From Clostridiales bacterium (GTDB taxonomy: Bacteria; Bacillota_A; Clostridia; Saccharofermentanales; Saccharofermentanaceae), in contig JAFYJX010000012.1 in the NCBI GenBank assembly GCA_017537905.1, positions 1 through 14,715 on the forward strand: DNA of 14,715 nucleotides, written 5' to 3'. The notes beneath the pieces are model-generated. The model was not told the origin of the DNA. It did no database searches and saw only the letters and a program-made list of their open reading frames with translations. Shown here in pieces: positions 7,781 to 13,786 of the stretch. The position numbers and the translations under genes are program-made. Numbering within the stretch: position 1 is the first letter of the stretch; each line of letters opens with the position of its first letter.

Positions 7781-9418
7781 ATGGATAATATTACTGACTA
7801 CGTCCGTTGGTACGGCGCGATCGACTTTGAAGGAAGACCTTTTACAAGAGTCGATAATATCGTGCTCAGTCAGTTGTCTTATCTTGATCTTAAAGACATT
7901 CCCGAGCTCTATTCTGACGGCGGTTACATGACGCTTAAAGATGCTGTGAATTTCCTCACGAACCAGGGAATCTCGATAAGAAAAATGGCACCGGATGACA
8001 GTATCAGATTTACGAATCTGGTCAAGGCAGCTGCCGTTTCGAAAAGATTCGGAAACCTCTATATTTCTTCGTTTGTCGATGTTTTCGACGAGGATGATTC
8101 AATACAGTTTGCGGCAATGACATTCTCGCCCGATCCCAAGGGCGGATGGGCATTTGTAGGCTTCCGCGGAACCGACAGTACGATAGCCGGCTGGAAGGAA
8201 GATTTCATGATGAGCTTCATGCTGACGTCTTCCCAGAAGATGGCCGCGGACTATGTGAGAAAGAGCCTTAATACCTTTGATACGATCATGACAGGCGGCC
8301 ATTCAAAGGGCGGAAATCTCGCCATTTATTCGGCTGCCGTTCTTCCCGACGAACTGTTCGACAGGGTCGAGCATATCTATACGAATGACGGTCCGGGATT
8401 TTGTCCTGAAGTATTGAAGGAAGACCTCATCAAGCGTGCAAATCCGAAGACTACGAGGATCATTCCGCAGTTTTCCGTAGTAGGAAATGTTTTCGCTCCG
8501 AAGGTAGATGACAGCTATGTTATCAAGAGCGATAAGCAGGGCGGTGACCAGCACGAATTGTGTTCGTGGCTCATCGATCACGGCGACCTGATGCTCGCGC
8601 CCGAAGGAATGGATCCTCTGGCAATTAAGATAAACAACGGTTTCGACAAGTGGATCTATTCCGTTGAGATCGAAGAGAGAAAGAGATTTATCAACGCGCT
8701 TTTCGATGCAATGAGTGAAGACGGAACCATTACGGTCGAACAGTTTTCCGCGCAGGGCACAAAAGCGTGGGAGAGAGTTCTTGGCGTAGTCCTGGGCGAT
8801 GACGAAGGATTCAGGATCGCAGCAGCTTCGCTTCCTGATAATCTTCTTTTGGACGGAGCCGGCAAGAAAGTTGCAAAATCAGGCATTGTAAGGCAGTTCC
8901 GCAGATCCGACCTCGCGAAAGGCCTTGCCATGATCCTGGCGGGACTCGTCATTTTCCTTATTCCGGAATCGTTCCTGTTCTTATTCGTATCGATCCTTCT
9001 TTTCGCCGCAACGGTAATATCCATCGTGCTTTGTGTAAAGAAGATGAAGAAGGACAACTGGAATTTCCAGCTGCACCTGGTTGACGCGACGGTGGCTTCT
9101 GCGCTCCTTGCGACTACCGTAATTACATTTGTAAAAGAAGGCGCACTCTTTGTAATGGCGAGCGGTATCTTCGCAGCTCTCCTTTTCGCGTGTGCCTATA
9201 ACTGTTTTGCGAGAGCGAAAAAGACACATAACAGCCCGTTTGTGGTTATACTCATCATCATGAGTGCCGTCTGGGCGGTGAGCGGAATCTATATTCTTTT
9301 CGCGCCCGAGAATACGCTTTCCGTATACATGATTATCGTCGGTATCCTCGCGATAATAGACGGACTTATAAGAGTTCTGAAGGCATACCGCATCAGACAC
9401 CGCTGGTACGTAAAATAA
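7781..9418 (+). CDS. DUF2974/Mbeg1-like lipase-type hydrolase with C-terminal membrane helices
   Basis: A 545-residue protein. The N-terminal half is an alpha/beta-hydrolase of the DUF2974 (Mbeg1-like) group: strand FVGFRGTDST (126-134, oxyanion region), nucleophile elbow GGHSKGG (172-178, Ser175), Asp203 in NDGPGF as candidate acid, and His258 in GGDQHELCSW as candidate general base. The C-terminal part, about 381-531, holds roughly six hydrophobic segments (about 381-395, 398-418, 436-452, 455-476, 486-506, 513-531), followed by a basic tail. No signal peptide is visible, so the hydrolase domain is probably cytoplasmic and held at the membrane, which would fit a phospholipid or acyl substrate; that is inference. 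The start is ATG 7781, only 14 bases after the deacetylase stop, with a weak AAGG site overlapping that stop, so translation probably depends on coupling. No clear terminator follows. Confidence 0.85.
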   Translation: MDNITDYVRWYGAIDFEGRPFTRVDNIVLSQLSYLDLKDIPELYSDGGYMTLKDAVNFLTNQGISIRKMAPDDSIRFTNLVKAAAVSKRFGNLYISSFVDVFDEDDSIQFAAMTFSPDPKGGWAFVGFRGTDSTIAGWKEDFMMSFMLTSSQKMAADYVRKSLNTFDTIMTGGHSKGGNLAIYSAAVLPDELFDRVEHIYTNDGPGFCPEVLKEDLIKRANPKTTRIIPQFSVVGNVFAPKVDDSYVIKSDKQGGDQHELCSWLIDHGDLMLAPEGMDPLAIKINNGFDKWIYSVEIEERKRFINALFDAMSEDGTITVEQFSAQGTKAWERVLGVVLGDDEGFRIAAASLPDNLLLDGAGKKVAKSGIVRQFRRSDLAKGLAMILAGLVIFLIPESFLFLFVSILLFAATVISIVLCVKKMKKDNWNFQLHLVDATVASALLATTVITFVKEGALFVMASGIFAALLFACAYNCFARAKKTHNSPFVVILIIMSAVWAVSGIYILFAPENTLSVYMIIVGILAIIDGLIRVLKAYRIRHRWYVK

Positions 9419-9486
9419 ATGAATTTCATTGGCCGTAAAGCTTTTGCAAGTGGTGCTTAGCAGTGCCGCGTGTGCTTAATCACTTA

Positions 9487-9530
9487 TCTCGCAACCCTTG
9501 CAAGCAAGTTGCTCGATTGCGTGATATAAT
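9487..9530 (+). promoter_or_regulatory. Extended -10 promoter with overlapping inverted repeat
   Basis: TGATATAAT (9522-9530) is a perfect extended -10. No -35 lies at normal distance; TTGCAA (9498-9503) is 21 bases away. An inverted repeat GCAAC/GTTGC (9491-9495, 9508-9512) and the palindrome CTTGCAAG (9497-9504) occupy the -35 zone and could be an operator. Transcription would start near 9537. Confidence 0.6.
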
Positions 9531-9563
9531 CAATTTTATAATGAACAAGGAGGGAGCTTTCAT

Positions 9564-10250
9564 ATGGCAGAAGATTTAGATAAGAAAATGGAACCCGAGA
9601 TCAGCGAAGCCGCTGACAAGGCAGCAGATGAAATCAAAGAAGAAGTTTCTGCTGCAGCAGAAAAGACAGCCGAGAAAGTAGCTGAGGCAGCCGAGGCAGC
9701 CAAGGATACGGCAGCAGCAACAGCAGCTGCAGTGACAGCGACCACCGCAAAAGAAGCCGAAGCAGCAGCTAAGGCAGCAAAGAAGGCCGAAGAGCAGGCT
9801 GCTAAGGAAGCAAAGAAAGCAGAAGAACAGGCAGCCAAGGAAGCCGCAAAGAGACAGGCTCAGGCTGAGAAGGAAGCCGAGAAGGCCAGAATAGCCAAGG
9901 AGAAGGCTGAGGCCAAACTCGAGAAGAAGAGACAGAAGAGAGCAGCAGAACAGGCTCTGATCGATGCATGTCCTCCGCAGTACAGACCTGTCTCCACATC
10001 CAAGTATTTCTGGCTCGCATTCTTAAGTGCTGTCCCGGTTATCGGATTTATCGCAACGTTCATCCTTTCGATCGCTGGACGCAATAAGAACGTTAAGAAT
10101 TTTGAGAGAGCTATCCTCGCTTATTACATCATCGCGCTGGTTATCACACTCATCGCTATAATCGTTGTCGGAATCTGCCTGCCGTCCTCTGCCAGAGAAA
10201 CTGTGATCAATGCCATTTACACGATGTCCCAGGCATTTAGCTTCGGCTAA
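9564..10250 (+). CDS. Ala/Lys/Glu-rich coiled-coil protein with two C-terminal membrane helices
   Basis: A 228-residue protein I cannot assign to a named family. Residues 1 to about 135 are almost entirely Ala, Lys and Glu and should form one long charged helix or coiled coil. Residues 73-83 and 84-94 are exact tandem copies of KKAEEQAAKEA. A short link with CPPQYRPVSTSK leads to two membrane helices, about 148-171 and 183-206, separated by the basic loop GRNKNVKNFER, so the coiled coil and loop are probably placed on opposite or same sides depending on insertion; the positive residues suggest a cytoplasmic coiled coil. The start is certain: AAGGAGGG (9547-9554) lies 9 bases before ATG. With its own extended -10 promoter and strong terminator it is monocistronic, and the strong ribosome site suggests high expression. 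A scaffold or membrane-organising role is possible but unproven. Confidence 0.8.
   Translation: MAEDLDKKMEPEISEAADKAADEIKEEVSAAAEKTAEKVAEAAEAAKDTAAATAAAVTATTAKEAEAAAKAAKKAEEQAAKEAKKAEEQAAKEAAKRQAQAEKEAEKARIAKEKAEAKLEKKRQKRAAEQALIDACPPQYRPVSTSKYFWLAFLSAVPVIGFIATFILSIAGRNKNVKNFERAILAYYIIALVITLIAIIVVGICLPSSARETVINAIYTMSQAFSFG
9780..9845 (+). repeat. 33-bp tandem coding repeat, two copies
   Basis: Copies 9780-9812 and 9813-9845 encode the same 11 residues. They differ at six bases, all synonymous third positions, so the amino-acid repeat has been kept while the DNA drifted. Confidence 0.85.
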
Positions 10251-10276
10251 GGTTTGTTACAGACTTAAAAAACAGC

Positions 10277-10304
10277 AGCCCTTGCCTTACGGCAGGGGCT
10301 TTTT
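10277..10304 (+). terminator. Intrinsic terminator of the coiled-coil protein gene
   Basis: A 10-bp stem (10277-10286 with 10291-10300, one G-U pair) with a TTAC loop is followed by a T-tract through 10304. It lies 26 bases after the stop codon. Confidence 0.92.
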
Positions 10305-10396
10305 GTTGCCTTCTTTTTATCCTGATGTCTCATGTCTGTAACATTGTTATTTTACAATTTGGGTAATTAAGTTATGAAAGAGGGTAATCGGCAATT

Positions 10397-11023
10397 ATGG
10401 AAGACAAACTTATCTCAAAGAAAGACTTGCTCACACAGGAAGGAATCTCTTACGGAACACTCTACCGCTGGAAGCGTCAGGGCCTCATTCCGGAGAGCTG
10501 GTTCATTCACAAGGCAACTGAGATCGGTCAGGCTACATTCTTCCCTGAAGAGAAGATCACAGCCAGGATCGCACGCATCAAGGATCTTAAGAGCGAGCTT
10601 TCAGTTGACCAGATGCAGGAACTTTTCTCCGCTAACGTTGAGAGCTTCAAGATCCCTCTTCAGGATTTCAAGGATCTCGAGATCGTCGGCAGAATGTCCA
10701 TTACCGCTTTCACTTCCGTTTTCCCGATGAAGGACCTCCTCGATTTCAACGATGTTTTCGGAATGTATGTCGTAGATCATCTGATGAAGCTTTCCGGAAT
10801 CTATCTTGAAGATGCCAAGCAGGTATTAAGACTTCTCTGCAAGTACCTCTCCGCTGAGGCTTCAAAGGAATACCAGCTCATCCTTCTCCGTAAGATGGGC
10901 GTTCCGATGACAGTCCTCGTAAGAGGCGAAGATGAGATCCTCTTGGAAGACAACGCAGAAGTCATTGCTTGCGCAAACCTCGGCGAATTCGAGGAAGCAC
11001 TGAAGGACCAGCTCATTGCCTGA
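10397..11023 (+). CDS. YhbD-like DUF4004 protein with MerR-type helix-turn-helix
   Basis: A 208-residue protein. The start, KLISKKDLLTQEGISYGTLY then RWKRQGLIPESWF, followed by GQATFFPEEKITARI, matches the Bacillus YhbD/DUF4004 family as I recall it and has the layout of a MerR-type helix-turn-helix (about 5-60) with the RWKRQGLIP and FFP motifs. The remaining 150 residues form an uncharacterised domain with alternating helices; no membrane segment is seen. It is probably a DNA-binding regulator, ligand unknown. The ribosome site AGAGGG (10379-10384) sits 12 bases before ATG, a little far. A candidate promoter, TTGTTA (10344-10349) with a poor -10 near 10367, is weak. The ArsR-like gene follows after 12 bases, so the two form an operon. 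In B. subtilis yhbD precedes bactofilin genes; none is present here. Confidence 0.82.
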   Translation: MEDKLISKKDLLTQEGISYGTLYRWKRQGLIPESWFIHKATEIGQATFFPEEKITARIARIKDLKSELSVDQMQELFSANVESFKIPLQDFKDLEIVGRMSITAFTSVFPMKDLLDFNDVFGMYVVDHLMKLSGIYLEDAKQVLRLLCKYLSAEASKEYQLILLRKMGVPMTVLVRGEDEILLEDNAEVIACANLGEFEEALKDQLIA

Positions 11024-11035
11024 TAGGAAATAACC

Positions 11036-11425
11036 ATGGCTGCAAAGGAAGAACAGTTCATCGAAGTATTAGGCGTTCTTGCAGAAGGCGTCAGATATAA
11101 GATCCTTTCTCTTCTGGCTTCGAAAGGCGAACTCCCCGCAAAGGACATACTCGCAGAATTCGAATTCACGCAGCCTACTTTGTCCCACCACATGGCCTGC
11201 CTTGTTGAGGCCCGCCTCGTAAATGTGGAACGCAAAGGCAGATTCGCTTACTACTCGATAAACAAAGACACGATAGAACTTGTTTCTTCCGGAATAGACT
11301 CTCTTAAGACCGGCTCGAAAAAGTCATCCAAAGCAAAAACTCCCGAATCAGATGACTTGGAGAAGATCAAGAAGAGTAAGAAAAAGAAGAAGAAAGACAA
11401 GAACAAGAAAAGGAAAAAAGACTGA
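11036..11425 (+). CDS. ArsR-family winged-helix regulator with poly-lysine tail
   Basis: A 129-residue protein. Residues 8-80 form an ArsR-type winged helix: VLAEGVRYKILSLLASKGEL, the recognition helix about QPTLSHHMACLVEARLV (46-62), and the wing ERKGRFAYYSI (65-75). The CxC metal site of classical ArsR/SmtB sensors is absent; only Cys55 is present, so metal sensing is unlikely. The last 39 residues (91-129) contain 19 Lys, including a run of six, and are probably disordered. Such a basic tail would bind DNA backbone or RNA nonspecifically. Ribosome site TAGGA lies 7 bases before ATG, directly after the YhbD-like stop. A strong terminator follows. The pairing with the YhbD-like gene suggests a shared regulatory job whose target is unknown. 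Confidence 0.88.
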   Translation: MAAKEEQFIEVLGVLAEGVRYKILSLLASKGELPAKDILAEFEFTQPTLSHHMACLVEARLVNVERKGRFAYYSINKDTIELVSSGIDSLKTGSKKSSKAKTPESDDLEKIKKSKKKKKKDKNKKRKKD

Positions 11426-11431
11426 TGTTAA

Positions 11432-11467
11432 GGGCCGTCTCATTAATGTGAGGCGGCCCCTGTTTTT
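11432..11467 (+). terminator. Terminator of the yhbD-like/arsR-like operon
   Basis: An 11-bp stem (11432-11442 with 11449-11459, one G-U pair) with a 6-base loop is followed by five T at 11463-11467. It starts 7 bases after the stop codon. Confidence 0.92.
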
Positions 11468-11609
11468 GCCGGAATACTTTTAAAATACCTAAAACGGCCT
11501 GTTTAGGACAATAAAAAAGTATTTTTGCTTGAAAATACTTTTTTCGTGCACAAAAAACCTGATTTTAGGTATTTTAAAAGTATTCAACAATTTGCAACAT
11601 ATTTCCGGC
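11468..11609. repeat. Nested AT-rich inverted-repeat element
   Basis: Perfect 23-bp inverted arms lie at 11472-11494 and 11563-11585, separated by 68 bases. Inside is a second perfect 13-bp inverted repeat, 11513-11525 and 11532-11544, with a 6-base loop. A 7-bp pair GCCGGAA/TTCCGGC (11468-11474, 11603-11609) brackets the outer ends. A further pair CCTAAA/TTTAGG (11488-11493, 11502-11507) could fold as an alternative. Six copies of an AARRGTATT-like 9-mer occur, three on each strand. It has no coding potential. It may be an operator array, a palindromic mobile element or a cruciform-forming site. Confidence 0.85.
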
Positions 11610-11668
11610 CGTGGTTGTATTAAAGATATAGAGCATATTTTTGTTTTCTTAGAAAGCGAGGGAGTCAT

Positions 11669-12067
11669 ATGAAAAGACTGATGGCGGCGATCCTGCTGTT
11701 TGCAATGGCCTTATCTTTGTGCGGCTGCAGGAAAACAAGAGTTACGATGCTGGTGAAGGAATACCGGAGCGGCTTTGGTTTAACCGGCCAGGATTTTTCA
11801 GGATACAGGGAATATGAGGTAAATAATATAAAGGAAGGCGATGTTATCGTCGGAGGGATCATGGGAAGTGATTTCAAGATTGCAGACGACGAGAAAACTG
11901 CGAAAAATGCCTGGGTCATGAAGATCGGTGCTATCAGCGATGAAGGCGTAGAAGTCACTACACGGGAAAACACGATCACAAGAACATACGGAATACCAAT
12001 GGCACTTCAAGGTTCGCAAATGTGTGACGGCCCCTGTTACGATTACATGATTATATTCAGCAGATAA
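11669..12067 (+). CDS. Small lipoprotein of unknown function
   Basis: A 132-residue protein with a typical lipoprotein signal: MKR, a hydrophobic core, then lipobox L17-C18-G19-C20, so Cys20 should be lipidated and the mature protein of 113 residues held on the outer face of the membrane. The mature part (RKTRVTMLVKEYRSG, EVNNIKEGDVIVGGIMGSDF, VEVTTRENTITRTYG) is beta-rich; two Cys in the motif MCDGPCYDY near the C-terminus could form a disulphide. I do not recognise the family. Ribosome site GAGGGAG (11658-11664) decides the start. It lies between the inverted-repeat element and the convergent mscL unit; no clear promoter was found in 11586-11657. Its own transcription probably ends at the shared hairpin at 12071-12095. 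Confidence 0.8.
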   Translation: MKRLMAAILLFAMALSLCGCRKTRVTMLVKEYRSGFGLTGQDFSGYREYEVNNIKEGDVIVGGIMGSDFKIADDEKTAKNAWVMKIGAISDEGVEVTTRENTITRTYGIPMALQGSQMCDGPCYDYMIIFSR

Positions 12068-12095
12068 AAAAGAGGTTGCCATCGCGGCAACCTCT
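12066..12095 (-). terminator. Terminator of mscL, probably shared with the lipoprotein gene
   Basis: A perfect 10-bp stem AGAGGTTGCC/GGCAACCTCT (12071-12080, 12086-12095) with a 5-base loop. On the minus strand it is followed by six T, ideal for ending mscL transcripts. On the plus strand the hairpin directly follows the lipoprotein stop but the T-tract is poor, so termination there may be partial. Confidence 0.9.
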
Positions 12096-12124
12096 CATTA
12101 TTTCAATACAATTCAAATAACAGT

Positions 12125-12580
12125 TTACTTGCTGTTCTGTGCCTTGAGGAGATCCTTGATCTCTGTGAGGAGTTTAACTTCATCAGAAGGCTCGGGTGCA
12201 GGTGCGGGTTCTTCTTCCTTAGCGCCCTTCTTTTTCTTAGCGAGCTTGCCAACGCCACCCTTAAGAGTGTTAACAGCCTTGAGCATGAAGAAGAGGATCA
12301 AAGCCATGATAAGGAAGTTGATGATAGCTGTAATGAATGCACCATAGTTGAGTGAAAGGCTCTGGATCTCTTCCATTGTAAGACCTGAATAGTCTACCCA
12401 CGGAAGTCTGATGGATCCAGCGATCTCAGCGCCGCCGACAGAAGCGATCAAAGGATTGATGAAGCTGTCTGTGAAAGACGTAACGATGTCCTTGAACGCA
12501 GCACCGATGATGACACCGATAGCCATGTCAACTACATTACCCTTGAGTGCGAATTCCTTGAATTCTGATATTAAACCCAT
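12125..12580 (-). CDS. mscL: Large-conductance mechanosensitive channel
   Basis: Forms a homopentameric pore in the cytoplasmic membrane that opens under high membrane tension and releases solutes during osmotic downshock. The 151 residues include the amphipathic N-terminus MGLISEFKEFALKGNVVDMA, TM1 (about 15-45, IGVIIGAAFKDIVTSFTDSF then INPLIA), a periplasmic-side loop, TM2 (about 78-104, NYGAFITAIINFLIMALILF) and a C-terminal helix (TEIKDLLKA). The linker before that helix is long and charged (KKKKGAKEEEPAPAPEPSDE), which makes it slightly longer than the 136-residue E. coli protein. The start is at 12580 because CTCCCTCCT (12588-12596), i.e. AGGAGGGAG on the minus strand, lies 7 bases upstream; an in-frame ATG at 12628 falls inside the loop of a terminator hairpin. 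Confidence 0.95.
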   Translation of the reverse strand: MGLISEFKEFALKGNVVDMAIGVIIGAAFKDIVTSFTDSFINPLIASVGGAEIAGSIRLPWVDYSGLTMEEIQSLSLNYGAFITAIINFLIMALILFFMLKAVNTLKGGVGKLAKKKKGAKEEEPAPAPEPSDEVKLLTEIKDLLKAQNSK

Positions 12581-12610
12581 ATGTTTTCTCCCTCCTGATG
12601 GATTGTTATT

Positions 12611-12640
12611 AAAAACCCCGAGCTTCATTAAAAGCCCGGG
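12611..12640 (-). terminator. Terminator of the P-loop protein gene
   Basis: Stem arms 12617-12625 and 12632-12640 (9 bp, one G-U pair) with a 6-base loop; on the minus strand five T follow (12615-12611). It lies between the P-loop gene and mscL. Confidence 0.85.
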
Positions 12641-12664
12641 TGTTTTCTCGGATATTAAATTGTA

Positions 12665-13072
12665 TTATGCGAACTTTCTTGCTTCTTCGGGAAGGCTTGC
12701 AACATCGCCGCTGTAAAGGATAGTAGCAACAACGGGTGTGTCCTTCAGGAAATCATCAAGCTTCAAAAGGAAAGCACCGAGGCCTTCGGGATCGTAGTTA
12801 TTAGCTACTTTGCAGATTGCGTCAACATAGATATGTGTAAGATCGTAATCTTTGGAACAGATACCGCAGATGAATGCGAGAACCTGGTCAAAACCTTCGA
12901 TGGGGTATTCTTTCATATTTACAAGACGGACTGTGGGCTTAAGAAGCTGGTCTAATCTGTTTCCTCTCTCAAGGCATACGACGTTGCTGTCTGTAGCTGC
13001 AACTGCGTTAATGTCATCGACGAGCTTTGCTGTCTTGCCCGTGCCCTTAGGTCCTGCAATAAGTTTAATCAT
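12665..13072 (-). CDS. Small P-loop protein of unknown function
   Basis: A 135-residue soluble protein. Walker A is GPKGTGKT at residues 7-14, directly after the first beta strand (MIKLIA). A hydrophobic strand ending in Asp, LTHIYVDAI at 78-86, could be Walker B. The end, DTPVVATILYSGDVASLPEE, looks like a further strand and helix of the same Rossmann-like core. It is shorter than most AAA or RecA domains, so it may be a minimal nucleotide-binding protein or a kinase-like fold; I do not recognise a family. The start at 13072 is set by AAAGGAGA 6 bases upstream (plus-strand 13079-13086); longer in-frame starts up to 13177 would translate through the promoter region. The gene is divergent from rimP and precedes mscL with a terminator between. 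Confidence 0.78.
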   Translation of the reverse strand: MIKLIAGPKGTGKTAKLVDDINAVAATDSNVVCLERGNRLDQLLKPTVRLVNMKEYPIEGFDQVLAFICGICSKDYDLTHIYVDAICKVANNYDPEGLGAFLLKLDDFLKDTPVVATILYSGDVASLPEEARKFA

Positions 13073-13121
13073 AGAATGTCTCCTTTGGGGATCATATTTC
13101 CATGTGTATCTGGATAGACTT

Positions 13122-13150
13122 ATTTTACTGTATTTGAAGCGCGAAATGAA
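13122..13150 (-). promoter_or_regulatory. Possible promoter for the P-loop gene
   Basis: On the minus strand TAAAAT (plus-strand 13122-13127) is preceded 17 bases earlier by TTCATT (13145-13150), a weak -35. The resulting leader is about 40 bases. Confidence 0.35.
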
Positions 13151-13185
13151 TATAAAAGTGTAAAAAATTGGGGACATTTTTCGGT

Positions 13186-13214
13186 TTGCACTATTATTTT
13201 AAATATGATAAAAT
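13186..13214 (+). promoter_or_regulatory. rimP-nusA operon promoter
   Basis: TTGCAC (13186-13191) and TAAAAT (13209-13214) are spaced by exactly 17 bases, with an extended -10 TGA (13206-13208). Transcription should start near 13221, giving a leader of about 73 bases. Confidence 0.85.
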
Positions 13215-13220
13215 TACCGA

Positions 13221-13273
13221 GTTCATAAAAGAGTTTTTATCGAACGGGCAGCCGGATGGCGTGTCCGTTTTTT
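13221..13273 (+). promoter_or_regulatory. Attenuator-like leader of rimP-nusA
   Basis: Two hairpins fill the leader. The 5' one pairs GTTC and ATAAAA (13221-13230) with TTTTAT and GAAC (13235-13245), with C13241 bulged. The second pairs 13244-13253 with 13258-13268 (10 bp, one G-U pair, G13261 bulged, loop GGAT) and runs into T 13268-13273, a terminator signature. The two share bases 13244-13245 at their boundary, so they compete slightly. This fits regulated premature termination before rimP. Confidence 0.65.
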
Positions 13274-13293
13274 GTTGTAGAAGGAGAAATAAA

Positions 13294-13758
13294 TTGGCTA
13301 AAAGATCAAAAGTGGCACAGGAAGCATATGAACTTGCTGAACCTGTAGTAACTGAGCTGGGATTTGACCTGGTCGACTGTTCTTATGTCAAAGAGGCCAG
13401 AGGCATGGTCCTTACGCTCTATATCGATAAGAGGGGCGGTATCGGAATCGATGACTGCGAGACGGTAAGCCGTGCGGTGGATCCGATCATCGACGCAGAA
13501 GCTTCTATCGATCCTGATTTCTTCGAAGTATCTTCACCCGGTCTTACAAGACCTCTGGAGACCGAGAAGGATTACATCAGATATGCCGGCGAAAAGGTCG
13601 ACGTATCACTTTACCAGCCTTATGAAGGCAAGAAGAGCTTTACTGCAGCCATCAAGGGCGCAGAAGAAGGCAAGGCAACATTCGTATTTGATAACGGCAG
13701 TGAGGTAACTCTCGCTTTCGAGGATATCGCAAAGGCCGTTCGTCATATAGATTTCTAA
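13294..13758 (+). CDS. rimP: Ribosome maturation factor RimP
   Basis: Assists late assembly of the 30S ribosomal subunit in the cytoplasm. The 154 residues match the family length (about 150). Visible features: the N-terminal domain with ELAEPVVTELGFDLVDCSYV and LTLYIDKRGGIGIDDCETVS, the signature EVSSPGLTRPL at residues 78-88, and the C-terminal Sm-like domain with FTAAIKGAEEGKATFVF. The start is a TTG at 13294, chosen because AAGGAG (13281-13286) lies 7 bases upstream and the product aligns with known RimP starts; an ATG at 13168 lies upstream of the promoter and cannot be used from that transcript. A TTG start lowers initiation. It is first in the conserved rimP-nusA operon, with nusA 28 bases downstream. 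Confidence 0.95.
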   Translation: MAKRSKVAQEAYELAEPVVTELGFDLVDCSYVKEARGMVLTLYIDKRGGIGIDDCETVSRAVDPIIDAEASIDPDFFEVSSPGLTRPLETEKDYIRYAGEKVDVSLYQPYEGKKSFTAAIKGAEEGKATFVFDNGSEVTLAFEDIAKAVRHIDF

Positions 13759-13786
13759 AGTTTATTAATGTTAGGAGGAAATAAAA

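Noticed and set aside
9560..9838. Minus-strand Ala/Ser-rich open frame
   Set aside because: It is the reverse complement of the Ala/Lys/Glu-rich coiled-coil coding region; composition alone keeps it open.
11513..11544. Inner AT-rich hairpin as a stand-alone bidirectional terminator
   Set aside because: The stem has only one G-C pair per arm, too unstable for a normal intrinsic terminator, and it is better explained as part of the larger symmetrical element.
12581..12628. Extended mscL start at 12628
   Set aside because: It falls within the terminator hairpin of the upstream gene, and the residues it adds are not MscL-like, while 12580 has an ideal ribosome site.
13168..13293. Extended rimP start at 13168
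   Set aside because: It precedes the promoter and crosses the terminator-like hairpin; TTG at 13294 has the ribosome site and the conserved N-terminus.
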